Shown: positions 33,816 through 45,403, numbered from the stretch's first letter. The stretch is 64,000 nt of DNA from Heterohyrax brucei (GCA_028571685.1 CM053154.1:17392001-17456000), one strand, 5' to 3'. Translations and numbers: made by a program. Notes: generated by a model from the letters alone, not told the origin.

Positions 33816-34026
33816 AAGGAGCACTGCTGGTGCAGTAGTTGAAACACTCAGTTGGTAGCCAAAAGGTCAGTGGTTTAAATCCATCAGCAGTGCCAAGAGA
33901 GAAAGATATGACGGTCTACATCCCCAAAGGTTCAAGCATTGAAAACCCTATGGGTCAATTCTGCTCTATCCTCTTGGGTTGCTGTGAGTTGGAAATTGAC
34001 TTGATGGCAGTGGGTTTGGTGTTTTG
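33816..34026 (+). repeat. AfroSINE, long subfamily
   Basis: GGAGCACTGCTGGTGCAGTA; the middle block AGAGAGAAAGATATGACGGT; ends GGCAGTGGGTTTGGTGTTTT. Confidence 0.93.
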
Positions 34027-34099
34027 ATTTTGATAACTATGACACATACGTTATGGAAGATCTTGAAATCTCCGTGGACCTTAAACTCTGTGTGGGCAC

Positions 34100-34195
34100 G
34101 CTTCATGTGTATCTTGCTCACCATTGTAATTCTAGTGCCAACCATAGAGACTGGCACATAATATGTGCTCAGTCAAATTTTGTCGAATGGCTGAA
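34100..34195 (+). repeat. L2/MIR-type 3' fragment
   Basis: CTGGCACATAATATGTGCTC, the common end of old L2/MIR elements. Confidence 0.65.
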
Positions 34196-35297
34196 ATGCT
34201 TGGATGAAGGACTGTGAAATGGTGGGGCTCCCCTCTTGAAGTAAATGGGGAGCCCCTGGAGGTTATAGAGTATGAAAATGTTATGTCACAAGTAACGTTT
34301 TAGAGAAACTATTCTAAAGACAATGGAAAGAAGAGCTTGCGTGGGGTGAATGCTGGAAGCAGGGAGAGCAGCTAGGGTATTCTGCCTTCATCCTTTGGGT
34401 GAGAAGGGTTCATGATGGAAGAAGGAGAGTTGGAAAGAAGAGTTGTTTTGAAACTAATGCAAGTGGATGGTGCGCTACTGGCAAGTTTTCTGCCCAGAAG
34501 ATAGTGAAATGGATGTCATCAAGTTGGCCAGATAATTAGTTAATTTTTGTAGCTGGAAGTTGAAGTTGAGAATTTCTTTACTTACCATTTCCCCCGACCC
34601 CCCTCAGATTTCCTTTCCCCCACAATTATTCGTTTCAGCTTTCTTCCCATCCTCTGCTTTCTTCGGTGATGCCCAGTTATCCGCCATTGTTTTTCCTAGT
34701 GCAAACATGTCCACCTATTCTTTGAATCTCTGAGTTGTCAAACCTATTACATCATTTCCATCACAACAGCACTAACTAGAAAACGGAAGAGAACTAGACC
34801 ATGTGTTGTGAGAGGGTAGGGCGACTCGGAGGCCAGGGCAGGGGTGAGGGCAGATTCCTGAAAGCTGAAATCCAGCCCCAAGTATTAGAGGCACATTAAG
34901 GCACTCTGTGGCTGCCTCCATCATCAGAGTCCCACCTTCTCTAGCAGGGAACCTGTGGACCCGCTGCTATTTGTTAGGCTGCTTGCTAGCATCAGACTCT
35001 GGTTAATAAACCTCCAGGGAAGTAGGAGTCCCCCCACCTCCACCTTGGCTTTGCTCTGATAGGTAGAAGAGTAGATTTGTTTATAGCGTTCCAACTCTGC
35101 AGCCCAGCCCTGCAGTTCAGAGCCTGTGCAATACCTCACATGTATTTAAGCTCCAGGCATTGTGCTGGGTTGGAGACCCCTGCCCTCCCTAGGCTTACTT
35201 CAAGAGAATATCTCTCTCTCTTCCCTTTCTTTTTCTTCCCTCCTTCCTTTCTGTGGGACCAAAGCACGCAGCTAGAAGACCATTAGTAATAACACCG
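34196..35297. other. unassigned, upstream flank of the CpG island
   Basis: About 1.1 kb with only weak ancient-repeat texture (34200-34400). It lies directly 5' of the island and may hold regulatory DNA; no specific site can be supported. Confidence 0.4.
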
Positions 35298-35336
35298 TTA
35301 TTATTATTATTACGAGGACTACTACTATTATTTTAA
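35298..35336. repeat. imperfect (TTA/CTA)n microsatellite
   Basis: TTATTATTATTATTACGAGG then ACTACTACTATTATTTTAAA, bordering the CpG island. Confidence 0.9.
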
Positions 35337-35344
35337 ATTAAGAG

Positions 35345-36090
35345 TCCGGGTCAGGGGAACCTACGACGTAGACCCCCACTGCACACCCCACCTGGTCGGT
35401 GACAAAAGCCCCGCCCGGCACCGCGTCCCCGTGGCTGCCGGACCCCGGTGGGCCGGGCCGGGTGGGCGCCGGCCGGCTGCCCGGGCTGGGGGAGGCGGCG
35501 CCGCCCAGGCTGGCTGTCAGCGCGGCCACGCCCGCGGCGGGTCCCTGCGGCCGCTGCGTCCCCGCCGGCGGCCCGCTGCGCCGAGCGGGCGGCCAGGTGT
35601 CCTGCGGGAGGCGTCCCCGCGCGCCAGGCGGAGGCCGCTGCGGGGAGGGCGCGCGCGGGTGCGCGGTCTGCATTTCAGGGATCTTCTCCTCCCCACGCCC
35701 TGCTGGTTTCCTTCTCGGCCCTTCCAGCTCCGGCTCCGGCGCCTGAACCATGTCTGCAAGAGGTGAGTGGGGACCAGGTGGGGCGGCCTCCCCCCGGGCC
35801 CCGGCGCTGGGCCGGCTGGGCAGGTGCAGGAGGGAGGGGGCTGTGCGAGGCGCGCCGCCCCTCCCCGGCCTGAAACTTTGGCAGCGGATCCCTGGGCTCT
35901 GGGCGCTGGGAAAGGGATCCCTCGCCCTTGACCTTGATCCCCGGATCCGGGCGAAGCCTGAGGGCCGAAGGCTGTGCCCGGCTCACCTGTACCGGCTGCA
36001 GGTCTGGACAGGTGTGGCGTGGGGGATGGGCGCGCCGCGGCGTGTCCTGCCTGCCCGGGAGCACCCCTCAGGACCCGCCCGGAGGGAGGA
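35345..36090. promoter_or_regulatory. CpG island, probable promoter
   Basis: This is the only strongly GC-rich, CpG-dense segment of the window; the rest is AT-rich and CpG-poor. It holds GC-box-like sites (CCCCGCCCGG at 35409, CCACGCCC at 35526, GCGGGCGG near 35585) and no TATA box that I can see. Such islands usually mark promoters of broadly expressed mammalian genes. It starts just after an imperfect TTA-repeat and fades near 36090. Several long open frames lie here on both strands (for example 35338-35751 on the minus strand), but they run through each other and are rich in Pro, Arg, Gly and Ala, as expected of GC-rich DNA. The exon signals favour + strand transcription; minus-strand transcription is not excluded. 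Confidence 0.88.
35750..35762 (+). CDS. putative first coding exon (coding part only)
   Basis: ATG at 35750 has A at -3 (GAACCATGT), a fair initiation context. Thirteen coding bases follow, giving Met-Ser-Ala-Arg plus the first base (G) of codon 5. The exon would end in AG at 35762, followed at once by GTGAGT (35763-35768), a near-ideal splice donor. The upstream CpG-island sequence would be 5'UTR; its start cannot be fixed. The next exon must enter in phase 1. If this is right, the gene reads to the right and at least 28 kb of first intron lies in the window. I do not recognise the gene: four residues are not enough. Alternatives are a noncoding first exon or chance signals in GC-rich DNA. 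Confidence 0.42.
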
Positions 36091-36685
36091 GGAAGAGGTA
36101 TTTTTTTCCTCCTTTCTTGTTACCATTTTGTAGCTCAGTTATGGAAGGAATCCAGGGTTTGAATGCAGCAAGATTTAAAGCTGCAGTGCTGACACCCCAT
36201 TAAAAAAAAGTAAATCCTCTACCTGTATTTCTTTGCATTCATTTGCCCCTCTTCCTCTGCCCCCCGTTTTCTTTCTGATGTGAAACAGTTGCTGCAGGTG
36301 AAATTGGGTGGAAGAAAAAAAAAAAAATAAGGATTGCTTTTCAGGCAGAGTGAAGAGAATGTATTTTTTTGCCATCTGGATGCAGCCGGAGATGGTGCTG
36401 GAGGAGCGAGTTAGTCATAGCTCAGTGGCTGCTACTATGAGTGAAATATTAAAGCGATCATGTCGTTGTGCAGCTAGCGAGCAATTACAATGAAGTGACT
36501 TGGTTGTTTCGCCATAGCATTGAAGGAATATTTTGATTATGTTTAGAAAGTATATTTGCAAAGCAGTAGGGACCACCCCTTTTGATGGTACTCAGCAAGC
36601 AACTTGAAAGGAGTTGCAGTTATTGTTTAAACTCTTAAGCTTTTAACCCGGTTTTTATTTTTAGGAGAGGACTTAAGGATTTAGA
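36091..36685. other. unassigned, start of putative intron 1
   Basis: Unique-looking sequence after the island; no exon seen. Confidence 0.45.
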
Positions 36686-36836
36686 AGAGCCGTGGTGGCT
36701 TAGTGGTTAAGAGATCTGCTGCTAACCAAAAGGTCAGCAGTTCAAATCCACCAGCCACCCGTTGGAAACCCTGTGGGTCAGTTCTACTGTGCCCTATCAG
36801 GTGGGAATGCACGCGAGGCAATGCATTTTTGGTTTT
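36686..36836 (+). repeat. AfroSINE-type SINE
   Basis: AGAGCCGTGGTGGCTTAGTG to TGCATTTTTGGTTTTCAG, with a shortened 3' half. Confidence 0.92.
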
Positions 36837-37465
36837 CAGGAATACAAAAGCCAGTGTTGGATAGTTAAGTGCTGCGTGTCAGGTTCATTCTGGGGCGTGT
36901 AATGAGCAGATGAGTCTCTATCCACATATAAAAGTAGAATGTTTTCACTGCTTAAGGAATCCAGTCTTGGTTGGTGATTGTACTGGCAATACGCTTGATT
37001 GGTTGTGTACCTGAGAATGGAGTGGTAAGGGCTCAGTGAGATCACAGAACTTACACTGCGGATGCTGGGCTTCAGAGGTGTAGTGGGATCTGGAGATGCT
37101 ACATGCTTACTCACACCTAATAACTTGTGTCTGATAGAGAAAGACCTTTCCAGTGCCTGAGCCACCCCAGCTCTCCAATGTCTGCACTGTGTTCTGTGAT
37201 CCAGCGTCTGTCCTGATCTGTGTTCTGAGTACCTCAAAAAATATTTGGACAGTAATTCGCATAGACTGTAAAACTCTCAGGGGACAGAGTCCGTCTCTTC
37301 AGCTTTTTGCAGCCCAAAGCCCTAAGTCAAAACTGCAGGCTTGGAGGAGGCAGATAACTGCGGGGCACCTGGCTCTGGGTCGGGAAGCTGCAAGTGCTTT
37401 AGGTGGTGCACTACTTTCACTTACTCTCTGGCCCCTCCTATTACAGGGTCCCTGCTTATTACTTA
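36837..37465. other. unassigned sequence
   Basis: Long opposed open frames (for example 36836-37237 on the minus strand) without exon signals or recognised homology. Probably chance. Confidence 0.45.
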
Positions 37466-37592
37466 TGAACTACGGCTGCTAGCCAAAAGGTTGGCAGTTC
37501 GAATCCATCAAGCACTCCAAAGAGCTACTGTGTCAGCAGGATCACTATGAGTTGGGATCAACTCTGCAGCAGTGCGTTTGGTTTTTTGGTAT
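37466..37592 (+). repeat. AfroSINE-type SINE, 5'-truncated
   Basis: GGCTGCTAGCCAAAAGGTTG, an intact B-box region (GGCAGTTCGAATCCATC) and the tail TGCGTTTGGTTTTTTGG. Confidence 0.92.
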
Positions 37593-37854
37593 GGTTTATC
37601 TGATACTTAAATGAAATGGCCCGGTGATTCAGAAGGCCTTGGATCGGGACTGAGTTCTCCATTGTATCTTCTTAGATTTGGTTTCAAACAGGATGGTTTG
37701 GAATGAAACATAGAGGTTTCACTCAGCTGTGTTGTTTCTCTTCCAAACTCCTTGTTGGTCATCTTGCATTTAACAGTTAAATTAGTTGGACTAATGTTGC
37801 AGGAAAAAAAAAAAGCTCATACATAAATAAATCAGTGTACCAATGGCTGCATGC

Positions 37855-37975
37855 TTCTGTATGCCAGGCGCTTGCCCTGAATCCTCATGATATTGAGTCC
37901 TCACAGTAACTCAGACAAGTAGATACTGCTGTTGCATCCCCACCTTATGGAAGCAGGAACTGTAAAGTAGGGATG
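37855..37975 (-). repeat. MIR-like repeat, antisense
   Basis: AATCCTCATGATATTGAGTC and CCCCACCTTATGGAAGCAG fit antisense MIR. Confidence 0.6.
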
Positions 37976-38114
37976 TCATAACAGTTCCTTCTTCTGTGCA
38001 GTGGGGATGTGATACTGGTATCTATCACAGACACTGTGTAACTTGTGTTATGTAATTTGCTCAAGCTGAAACGGTCGGTAAATGATGGAGCCTAGTTTGC
38101 ACTGAGGTCCTCTA

Positions 38115-38342
38115 TCCCTGGTGGCTTGCATGTCACTATGATGCTGAACAAGTTTCAGCAGAGCTTCCGGACTAAGATAAACCGGAAAGGAAGGCCTGAT
38201 GATCTGCTTCAGAAAATCAACCAGTGAAAACACTCTGGATCACAGGGGGACTTCCTTAGGGGACAGTGCAGGACTGACCGATGTTTTATTCCATTGTGCA
38301 TGGGGTGGCCGTGAGTTGGGGGAGACTCTACAGAAGCATAGT
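38115..38342 (+). repeat. RTE-derived or SINE-like composite fragment
   Basis: CCCTGGTGGCTTGCATGTCA, then GTTTCAGCAGAGCTTCCGGA (as in the RTE 5' region), ending in the shared tail GGGTGGCCGTGAGTTGGG. Confidence 0.68.
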
Positions 38343-39026
38343 GGGGTGAGGGGGCAGAAGGGAACACTCGTCCCTCAGGTGCACGTCTAAGGGGACACAG
38401 GACCAGGCATGGAATGACATTCCGAGATGCTGCAAATATGAAAGATGGTGGAAAAGAGGGGAAAGGTGTTTCTGCTAAAGTGTAGCTGCTGTCAGTGTCT
38501 GTTCAACTTAAAATCGGATGGAGGGGTGCAACTTAGGGATTGCCCATCAGCAATGGTTATCCTCGTAGGACCTCTGAGACTCAGTGACAGCTGACAACAA
38601 CACTGCCACCTCAAAGGCAGGGTGGGGAGGGGAGGCAGTTGGCTTTCCTGTGAAGATGTGTTTGTGTAACTTTAATAGACTAAGAGAAAAATACAATAAG
38701 GGAAAAAAGGCTACAGCTCTATCTCCAATCAGTCGTTTGTTAAAGTCAAGCTCATATATTTTCATTCATTCATTCAATAATCATTCAGCACCTGTAATGT
38801 ACCAGCAATTGATGGATAGGACCTAGGACATACCCTTCAGGAGCTCACAGTTTTGTGGGGTTGGCAATACGTAAATGTCTATAAAAGGGTATGCTGAGTG
38901 CAGCGAGAGAGATTGTATGGGTTGGAGAAAGGTGCCATGATGGTAAAACCAGAGTGGCATTGTGAGGAACGTGAATTCAAGTTTCTTTTTGAAAAAAGTA
39001 GAGATATTTTCTTGCAGAATGCGTTG
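38343..39026. other. unassigned, partly ancient repeat
   Basis: 38760-38950 (CATTCAATAATCATTCAGCA; AGGAGCTCACAGTTTTGTGG) has the texture of an ancient mammal-wide repeat. No gene. Confidence 0.4.
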
Positions 39027-39232
39027 AATTTAAACCAGTCGCCACTGAATTGATTCCAATTTATGGAGAATTCATTGGTGTCACATGAGGAGTGTGATCG
39101 ATGGGGTTCTCAAGGGCTAATTTTTTGGAAGTCGATCTCCAGGTCTTTCTTCCGAGGGGACTTCAGGTGGACTCGAACCTTCAGCCTTTTGGTTAGCAGC
39201 CGAGTGGACTAACTACTTGCACATCCCTGGAC
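39027..39232 (-). repeat. AfroSINE, old subfamily
   Basis: Antisense: CGCCACTGAATTGATTCCAA, CTCCAGGTCTTTCTTCCGAG, ending ACATCCCTGG. Confidence 0.88.
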
Positions 39233-40579
39233 TCTGAGTTGGACTTAGCTAGGTAAAAAGGGATGAGGAGGTCTCAGAAAAGAGGGACATGAAGAAGAAA
39301 GAGTTCCATGTGGTGACATCCAGGTAGCATGTTGAGACCTTCACACAGGTCTCAGTGGAGTCAGCAGATGGAGGGAGCGCCTGGTGGAGAGGACTTTCCC
39401 TGACCAGGACATGGTCCTGGAGAGCACGGGGGAAGTCTGGCAGTGGCCAGAGGAGACCCACAGGAGTGGAGGTGCACAAGGCAGTCAGGAAGGGTGAGAG
39501 GAGGGAAGGAAGGAGCAGGGATGGAGCTGCCCTTCCTTTCTGTGACGGAGACTGCAGGAATGCAAAGGGTGGCTGGGCACAGGTGGCTGCCAGGGCCCTA
39601 ACACTGACATGAAGAGCTTTGGTTGCAGGGCTAGCTGAGCAGCCTGGGCAGTGTCCACTGGAAGTGGAGAAGTGGTGAAGGCCACCCTCGGCTTTCTAGA
39701 AGAGCAGCCGGGAAGGCCTCTTCAGCCCAGAGTGGCTCATTCATGGAGCTGGGGCCCAGGTTAGAAAGTGGTGTGGAGGAATTACAGCTGTGCCAATTTT
39801 TGATGAGTTCTTGAGCTTCATTGCTGACAGTATCGGTCAGCAAACATGTATTTTTGCTGGTTGACAGAGGCAGAGTTCCTTTCTGCTTCATCTTTCTTAC
39901 GTCTCATGTTTCTGCCTGTAACCATGCCTGCTGGCCCTTCCAAGCCCCAGCGATGTCGTGCTAGTATTTTCAGTTCTTCCGTGGTGACGCTGTAAGGATT
40001 CAGGCTCTAAGAGTTCTTCCTTGGTGTTTTATAGGGGCCCTTTTTCTGGCCTGGATCAGCTACTTTTTTTTCCTCTCTGAGTTACAGAGCTCTCAAGCAG
40101 CTTATCAGATTGAAGAAAGGACAAAATATCTATTATGAAAACCAAGCTGAGCCAAAACAATTTGTGATTTTTTTTTTAACAACGTCAAAACAGTTACAGA
40201 CTACATTACCTGGAAGTTCTATTTTGCACTTAACATCATTTAATTCTGATTCAGTAAATGGATTTTTTTTTTTTTAATGTGGCAGGAATAGTTTTGGACA
40301 TCAGTATTTTACAAGTGGGAATATCATATGTTTCAGAAAAGATTTTCAGAAGGTTGTCTTGTTCCCACATCGTATCTGTGACCAGTGCTGAAGTAAGTTT
40401 TTGTTTTGGCGTCTCATGTACAGAAAGTTCAGCTAATCATACTTCTCAGGTTATGACTCAACATAATTGTGAGTCCACCAGGCTCCTCTCTGGTTCAGTT
40501 TGTCTATTATGTATTTTCTCCCCCATGCTCCACTTCTGTTGCTTTTTCCCACAGGCAATTATTCTAATACATCTGATAT
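39233..40579. other. unassigned sequence
   Basis: About 1.35 kb, fairly GC-rich at 39350-39800, with no recognised repeat and no supported exon. Confidence 0.45.
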
Positions 40580-40800
40580 AGCTGTTGCTGTTGAGTCAGT
40601 TCTGACTCATAGAGACCCTATAGGACAGAGTAGAACTTCCCCATAGAGTTTCCAAGGAGTACCTAGTGGATCTGAACTGCCAACCTTTTGGTTAAGTGAT
40701 ATCTTCTACCAGTAAACCTTTATGCCACAGCCTTCTCCTAAATGGATACCTTTTGGTTAGCAGCCACATCTCTTAACCACGATGCCACCAGGGTTTCTGT
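40580..40800 (-). repeat. AfroSINE with a 43-bp foreign insert
   Basis: Antisense SINE from GCTGTTGCTGTTGAGTCAGT to CGATGCCACCAGGGTTTC. After CCAACCTTTTGGTTAA it is broken by about 43 bp (40697-40741) that nearly match 42166-42211, then restarts at CCTTTTGGTTAGCAGCC. Confidence 0.85.
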
Positions 40801-40911
40801 ATTTGATATATATGTCCTTAAATTTGTATTAGAACCAATTCTTACACAAGTTCTTATGCTTAGAGCTGTTAGCACTGTCATGTATATGTTATGTGTTTTA
40901 TGTATATATAT

Positions 40912-40968
40912 ATGCTTTAGGGTCGCCATGAGTTGGATCCGACTCAACGGTACTTGGCTTTGGCTTTA
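40912..40968 (+). repeat. RTE/AfroSINE 3' tail fragment
   Basis: GCTTTAGGGTCGCCATGAGT, GACTCAACGGTACTTGGCTT. Tail only. Confidence 0.8.
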
Positions 40969-41237
40969 GACAATTATATAACTAAGTGTATATTGTCAAA
41001 GCATTGATAAATCTCTTATTTGGAGAGCTTATTTTATGAATACATCCAGCATCTTTATGCAGACATCTGTCTGATCTTACTTGAAAATTCACATCATTCA
41101 CTACAACAGAGTGCCTTATTCGTGTGTGTATGTGTGTTTGTGTGCACATGCTTGTTGTGTGTATGAAAAACAGTAAAGAGAAAAGAGAAGAGGGGGAGAG
41201 GATGGTGTGTGGAGGTCTACGTACATTTGTTGTAGGG

Positions 41238-41385
41238 GGGTGCACAGAGTCATTTCTGACTCATAGCGACCCTATAGGACAAAGTAGAAGTACCCCATAA
41301 AATTTCTAAGGAGCAGTTAGCGAATTTGGACTGCCAGCCTTCTGGTTAGCAACCAAGCCCTTGCCTGCTACACTGCCAGGGCTAT
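41238..41385 (-). repeat. AfroSINE, first of an antisense cluster
   Basis: CAGAGTCATTTCTGACTCAT to ACACTGCCAGGGCTA, diverged. Confidence 0.9.
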
Positions 41386-41519
41386 GTACTAATAGTGACC
41401 CTACAGGACACATGTGGTACAACAGCTGCGTAGAGTTTCTTAGGAGCACCTGGCGGATTCAAACTGCTGACTTTGGATTAGCAGATGTAGCACTTAACCA
41501 CTATACCACCAATCTTTCC
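41386..41519 (-). repeat. AfroSINE, second of an antisense cluster
   Basis: ACTAATAGTGACCCTACAGG to ATACCACCAATCTTTCC, truncated at the tail side. Confidence 0.88.
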
Positions 41520-41531
41520 ATATAGTTAATA

Positions 41532-41697
41532 CCAAAAAACCAAACCCACTGCTGTTGAGTCAAATCCGACTCATAGCAACCCTGTAGGACAGAGTAGAAC
41601 TGCCCCACAGAGTTTCCAAGGAGCATCTGGTGGACTTGAACTGCCCACCTTTTGGTTAGCAGATGTAGCACTTAACCATTACACCACTAGGGTTTCC
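41532..41697 (-). repeat. AfroSINE, third of an antisense cluster
   Basis: The best-preserved of the cluster. Target duplication ATATAGTTAATA (41520-41531) / ATGTAGTTAATA (41698-41709). Confidence 0.96.
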
Positions 41698-41877
41698 ATG
41701 TAGTTAATAGGATATGATAAAGATTGTCATAGATAAGTGATCCAAGTGATACGGGAGGGTCAGTTCATGGTGACTTCCTGGAGGAGGTGGACTTTGAGTT
41801 GGACCTTGAAGGATGAGTAGGGATTTGACAGGTGTAGCACTGGAAGATGAGATTTCCTTTCTGAGGGCCCACCCCTG

Positions 41878-42040
41878 AAAAAAAAAAAAAAACCCTACTG
41901 CTGTTGAGTTGATTCTGATTCATAGCGACCCTACAGGACAGAGTAGAACTGCTGCATAGAGTTTCCAAGGATCACCTGGTGGATTCAAACTGCCAACCCT
42001 TTGGTTAGCAGATGTAGACTTAAGCTACTGCACCACCTTC
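41878..42040 (-). repeat. AfroSINE-type SINE
   Basis: Antisense copy with a clear A-tail (AAAAAAAAAAAAAA at 41878) and full body. Confidence 0.94.
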
Positions 42041-42287
42041 CTAGGGAACAACACAGGTGAAAAGAAGGCGGAGTGGACATGCAGGATGAATGGGAGGAAG
42101 GGACAGTGTGGTGGGAGGAGAGTGGATGGCTGGGAGGGGAAAGATGGATAACGAAGACCAGGGAATGATGTCTTCAACTAGTAAACTTTTATGCCACAGG
42201 CTTCTCCTAAACGGAGGAGTGCAGATGTCAAAAAGGGGAGTGAGAGGTCTGTTCCCATAGTCAGAATAACTCACATCTAGTTGTTCC

Positions 42288-42456
42288 ATGGAAACCCTGG
42301 GAGAGTAGCAGTTAAGTGCTCTAGCTGCTAACCAGAAGGTCAGCAGTTCAAATCTGCCAGGCCCTCCCTGGATACTCTATGGGGGCAGTTCTGCTCTGTT
42401 CTATAGGGTTGCTATGAGTTGGAATCAACGCAACATCAGTGTATTTGGTTGGTTTC
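42288..42456 (+). repeat. AfroSINE-type SINE
   Basis: CATGGAAACCCTGGGAGAGT to GTATTTGGTTGG. Confidence 0.94.
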
Positions 42457-42544
42457 TTTTTTAAGTTGTTTCACAGTCTGTAATACTGGCATGGTAATTT
42501 AGTGCCAAGTTGTGCTGCAGTGAGTTACGTTGTATCCTGACCAC

Positions 42545-42709
42545 CCAAAAACCCGTTGACATCGAGTTGGGTTCTTACTCATAGCGACCTATAGGTCAGA
42601 GAAGAACTGCCCCGTAGAGTTTCCAAGGAGTGCCTTGAGGATTTGAACTGCTGACCTTTTGTTAGCAGAGGTAGTAGCACTTAACTCAGTAGGCCACCAG
42701 GGTTTCCAC
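42545..42709 (-). repeat. AfroSINE-type SINE
   Basis: Antisense copy with a perfect 11-bp target duplication ATCCTGACCAC (42534-42544 and 42710-42720). Confidence 0.96.
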
Positions 42710-43384
42710 ATCCTGACCACAGTTCCCGTTTTAAGTAGAAATCTTGCAACAAGTGCTCTCTTTTGTTTCTTTTCACGCGACAGATGAGGACATATAAGCC
42801 TACTTTGGTTTGTACCAGATACCAGGTCCTGAGAACCCTGGCACACAGAAGGCCAGTGCACATGAGTGGGACGTGTTCCACAGTGCTAAGGACAGGGAGC
42901 AGTACCCTTCCTCCAGGAAGAGATGTGGGACATTCTTCACTGATCCTGTTTTCACCTGAACCTTACTAATTCCCACAGTTCGGGAGAGGAATAAAACAGT
43001 GTGAGTCAGCACAGGCCTTTAAACTGAAAGGTCAAATTTTGTAGACTTTATGGAATGTTTTCTCAGACATGGTGAACTGGTCTTCATATGCGACAACTGT
43101 TTCTTTCCCATGAACCTCTGTTAAAAGTTCTAACTTGATCCATACTGGTGTTAATTGCTATAAGTAACCCCAATGTCTTGAAATGATTTGACATTTTTGC
43201 TGTTCCATTCGCAAATTGCTCCTTAATAATACCTGAATCACACTTCACATGTGACCGCCATTATTTGCTTAATCGCTGGTTTCCAGTGTCCTTGGGTAGA
43301 GAAAGGCAGAAGAATCTGAGTGGTCAGCATTTCATCCTGGTTAAAGAAATAGCCTCGAAGGATATTATCCATCCACCCTTCTCT

Positions 43385-43512
43385 CCTTCCTTCCTTCCTT
43401 TATCCATCCATCCATCCACCTGTCCGTCTGTCCATCCATCCATCCATCTGTCCATCTGTCTGTCCATCCATGCCTCCCTCCCTCCCTCCATCTACCCATT
43501 CATCCATCTATT
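43385..43512. repeat. tetranucleotide microsatellite (CCTT / CATC / TGTC units)
   Basis: Interrupted tetranucleotide tract: TTCCTTCCTTCC, then CATCCATCCATCCA, then TGTCCGTCTGTCC and CCTCCCTCCCTCC. Long enough to be length-variable. Confidence 0.95.
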
Positions 43513-45403
43513 CTGTAAACATCTATCAAGCCTTCCTAAAACTCGTAAATCAAATACATTTCATATAAAATCCAGCTATCTGTCTGAACCTGTTTAATTT
43601 TATGATATCACAGGGAATCTAGAGGTTCAGGTTGCCTCACCATACTGGTGTAGTGCAGTTGTTTTCTTTCTAAATATAGAGCTGTAACCGTACACAGCAG
43701 CTTGTGCCAAAAAGAACCTGTTTTAAGTTCCTCTTGGGAGGCAGTTTTAACCTTTGTGGTCTTCTCCTGCAGGCCATCTTGTCCATCCATCTTGGTGACA
43801 GCGTGTCAGCGTTGTGACACTGCCCACAGATGGATCAAGGCCTGCATTTCTCCGAGGCGGTGCTGGGGCACTCTCACTGTTTGCTCTTGTTTTCTTCCCC
43901 ACCAGGGAAGGTAGGCTTTTGGCAGCCAGTGTGAATATCATGTGACGTAGATCACACGTTACCATTCTGTCACACAGACAACAGCCTGGGGGCAAAGCCA
44001 ACTCACCTACAAACTGGAGAGGTCACTGTTTTCAAAGTGACAAAAGAGAAGGTAGAAGAGCAATGGACACTGGTGTGAATTAAAGAAGGTTATTGATTTT
44101 GCTTCTGAGAATTGAAAGTAGACACATTGGATTTGAGTGTAACTTAAGTATTTCGGGAGTTAATATTTAGTGATCACATTTTTCTCTTTATTGAGAATGA
44201 GATAGAAAGTCAGTGGGATTGTGGTTTATGTATCACTGAAGTTCCACAGCTGAGAAAATCTGTGCTTTTTCTCTCCCTCCTTCCCCAAGAACAGAACTGA
44301 CAACATTTGTCTGGAAATTCTTGATAGGAAGCAGGGAGACAGTATGACAGACAGTGGGGAACCCTTGATCTTTCTGTCTTTCTCTCACTGACTTTCATTT
44401 AACTAGTGTTTATTGAACTCTCTTAGAATAGCCAAACTGATTCCAGATCTCACCCAGTCCTCGGCTTAGGATGCAGGTACATTCATGGTAATGAAGCCAT
44501 TTAACAACTATTTATTGAGCACTCTGAAGTGAGGATTATCACGGCTTTTGGGTGGAGAAGTATTAAAAGCCATTAGAATTTGTGGTTGAATGAGACTGAA
44601 GCAAACAAGAGCTGATCAACGTTTATTACCTAGATGTAAATACACATTTTATACTCGTCATGGCATTCGTCATCCAAACTGGGAGACCTCCAGCCATCCG
44701 TGTGATGGAATGTCAGGACAATAGGTGTAGGCTGGTATTATCCCAAACAAACTGAGACCTGGCCTGATTCACTAGTCTGGCTTTTAGTCAGTGTAAGTTT
44801 GGGTATAGTGTGTTCTTTGGTCTTTAAAGATAGATGTTTGACTAATATCTGAATATGTTCCTGTTATATTAGCTAGTTTGCATGCAATTTACACCAAAAT
44901 TTACATTCGAATCCTGAACTGCACCCCCACCTGCCTCTATTCCGCACTTTTTTAGGCTATTTCCTTGGAGAGTTGGTATGCTCAGGTGTGATTACTATTT
45001 TAGACTAACGAACAGTAACATTTAATACAAAGCCAAACTAAAATGAATTTTTATATTATTTATATTGTAGTTTTTGGGTAATGTGCACACTAGTTTTCCT
45101 TTATTGAAGCAAATTACTTAGAGAAAAAAATTCTTGTGGTCAGGAAAGGCTTAGTGCCTTTGACCACTTCTTGGATACTGCAAATGAGGGGAGTCTGGTT
45201 CTTCTAGTGGATGGAGTTTCAAAGCAACTTTAAAATGTGAAACTTAGTTTACTCATGTTTATTTGTAGAGTTACAGCCTATTTGATAACTTGCTGTTGTT
45301 GCATTGGAAGTTTATTTTCTCTAGTACATTGTTTTGTTTTATTAGGAAAATTATCTAAGATGTATTTACTATCAGGAAACTGTACTTTTAAAACAAGCAC
45401 TTA
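43513..45403. other. unassigned, low-repeat stretch
   Basis: About 1.9 kb of mostly unique-looking DNA inside the putative intron. No SINE, LTR or exon that I can support. Confidence 0.45.

Noticed and set aside
35338..35873. Long open frames on both strands of the CpG island
   Set aside because: They overlap in several frames, are dominated by Pro/Arg/Gly/Ala and resemble no known protein. Stop codons are rare in GC-rich DNA.
43385..43512. CRISPR-like or regulatory repeat array
   Set aside because: It is a simple tetranucleotide microsatellite with no constant spacer structure.
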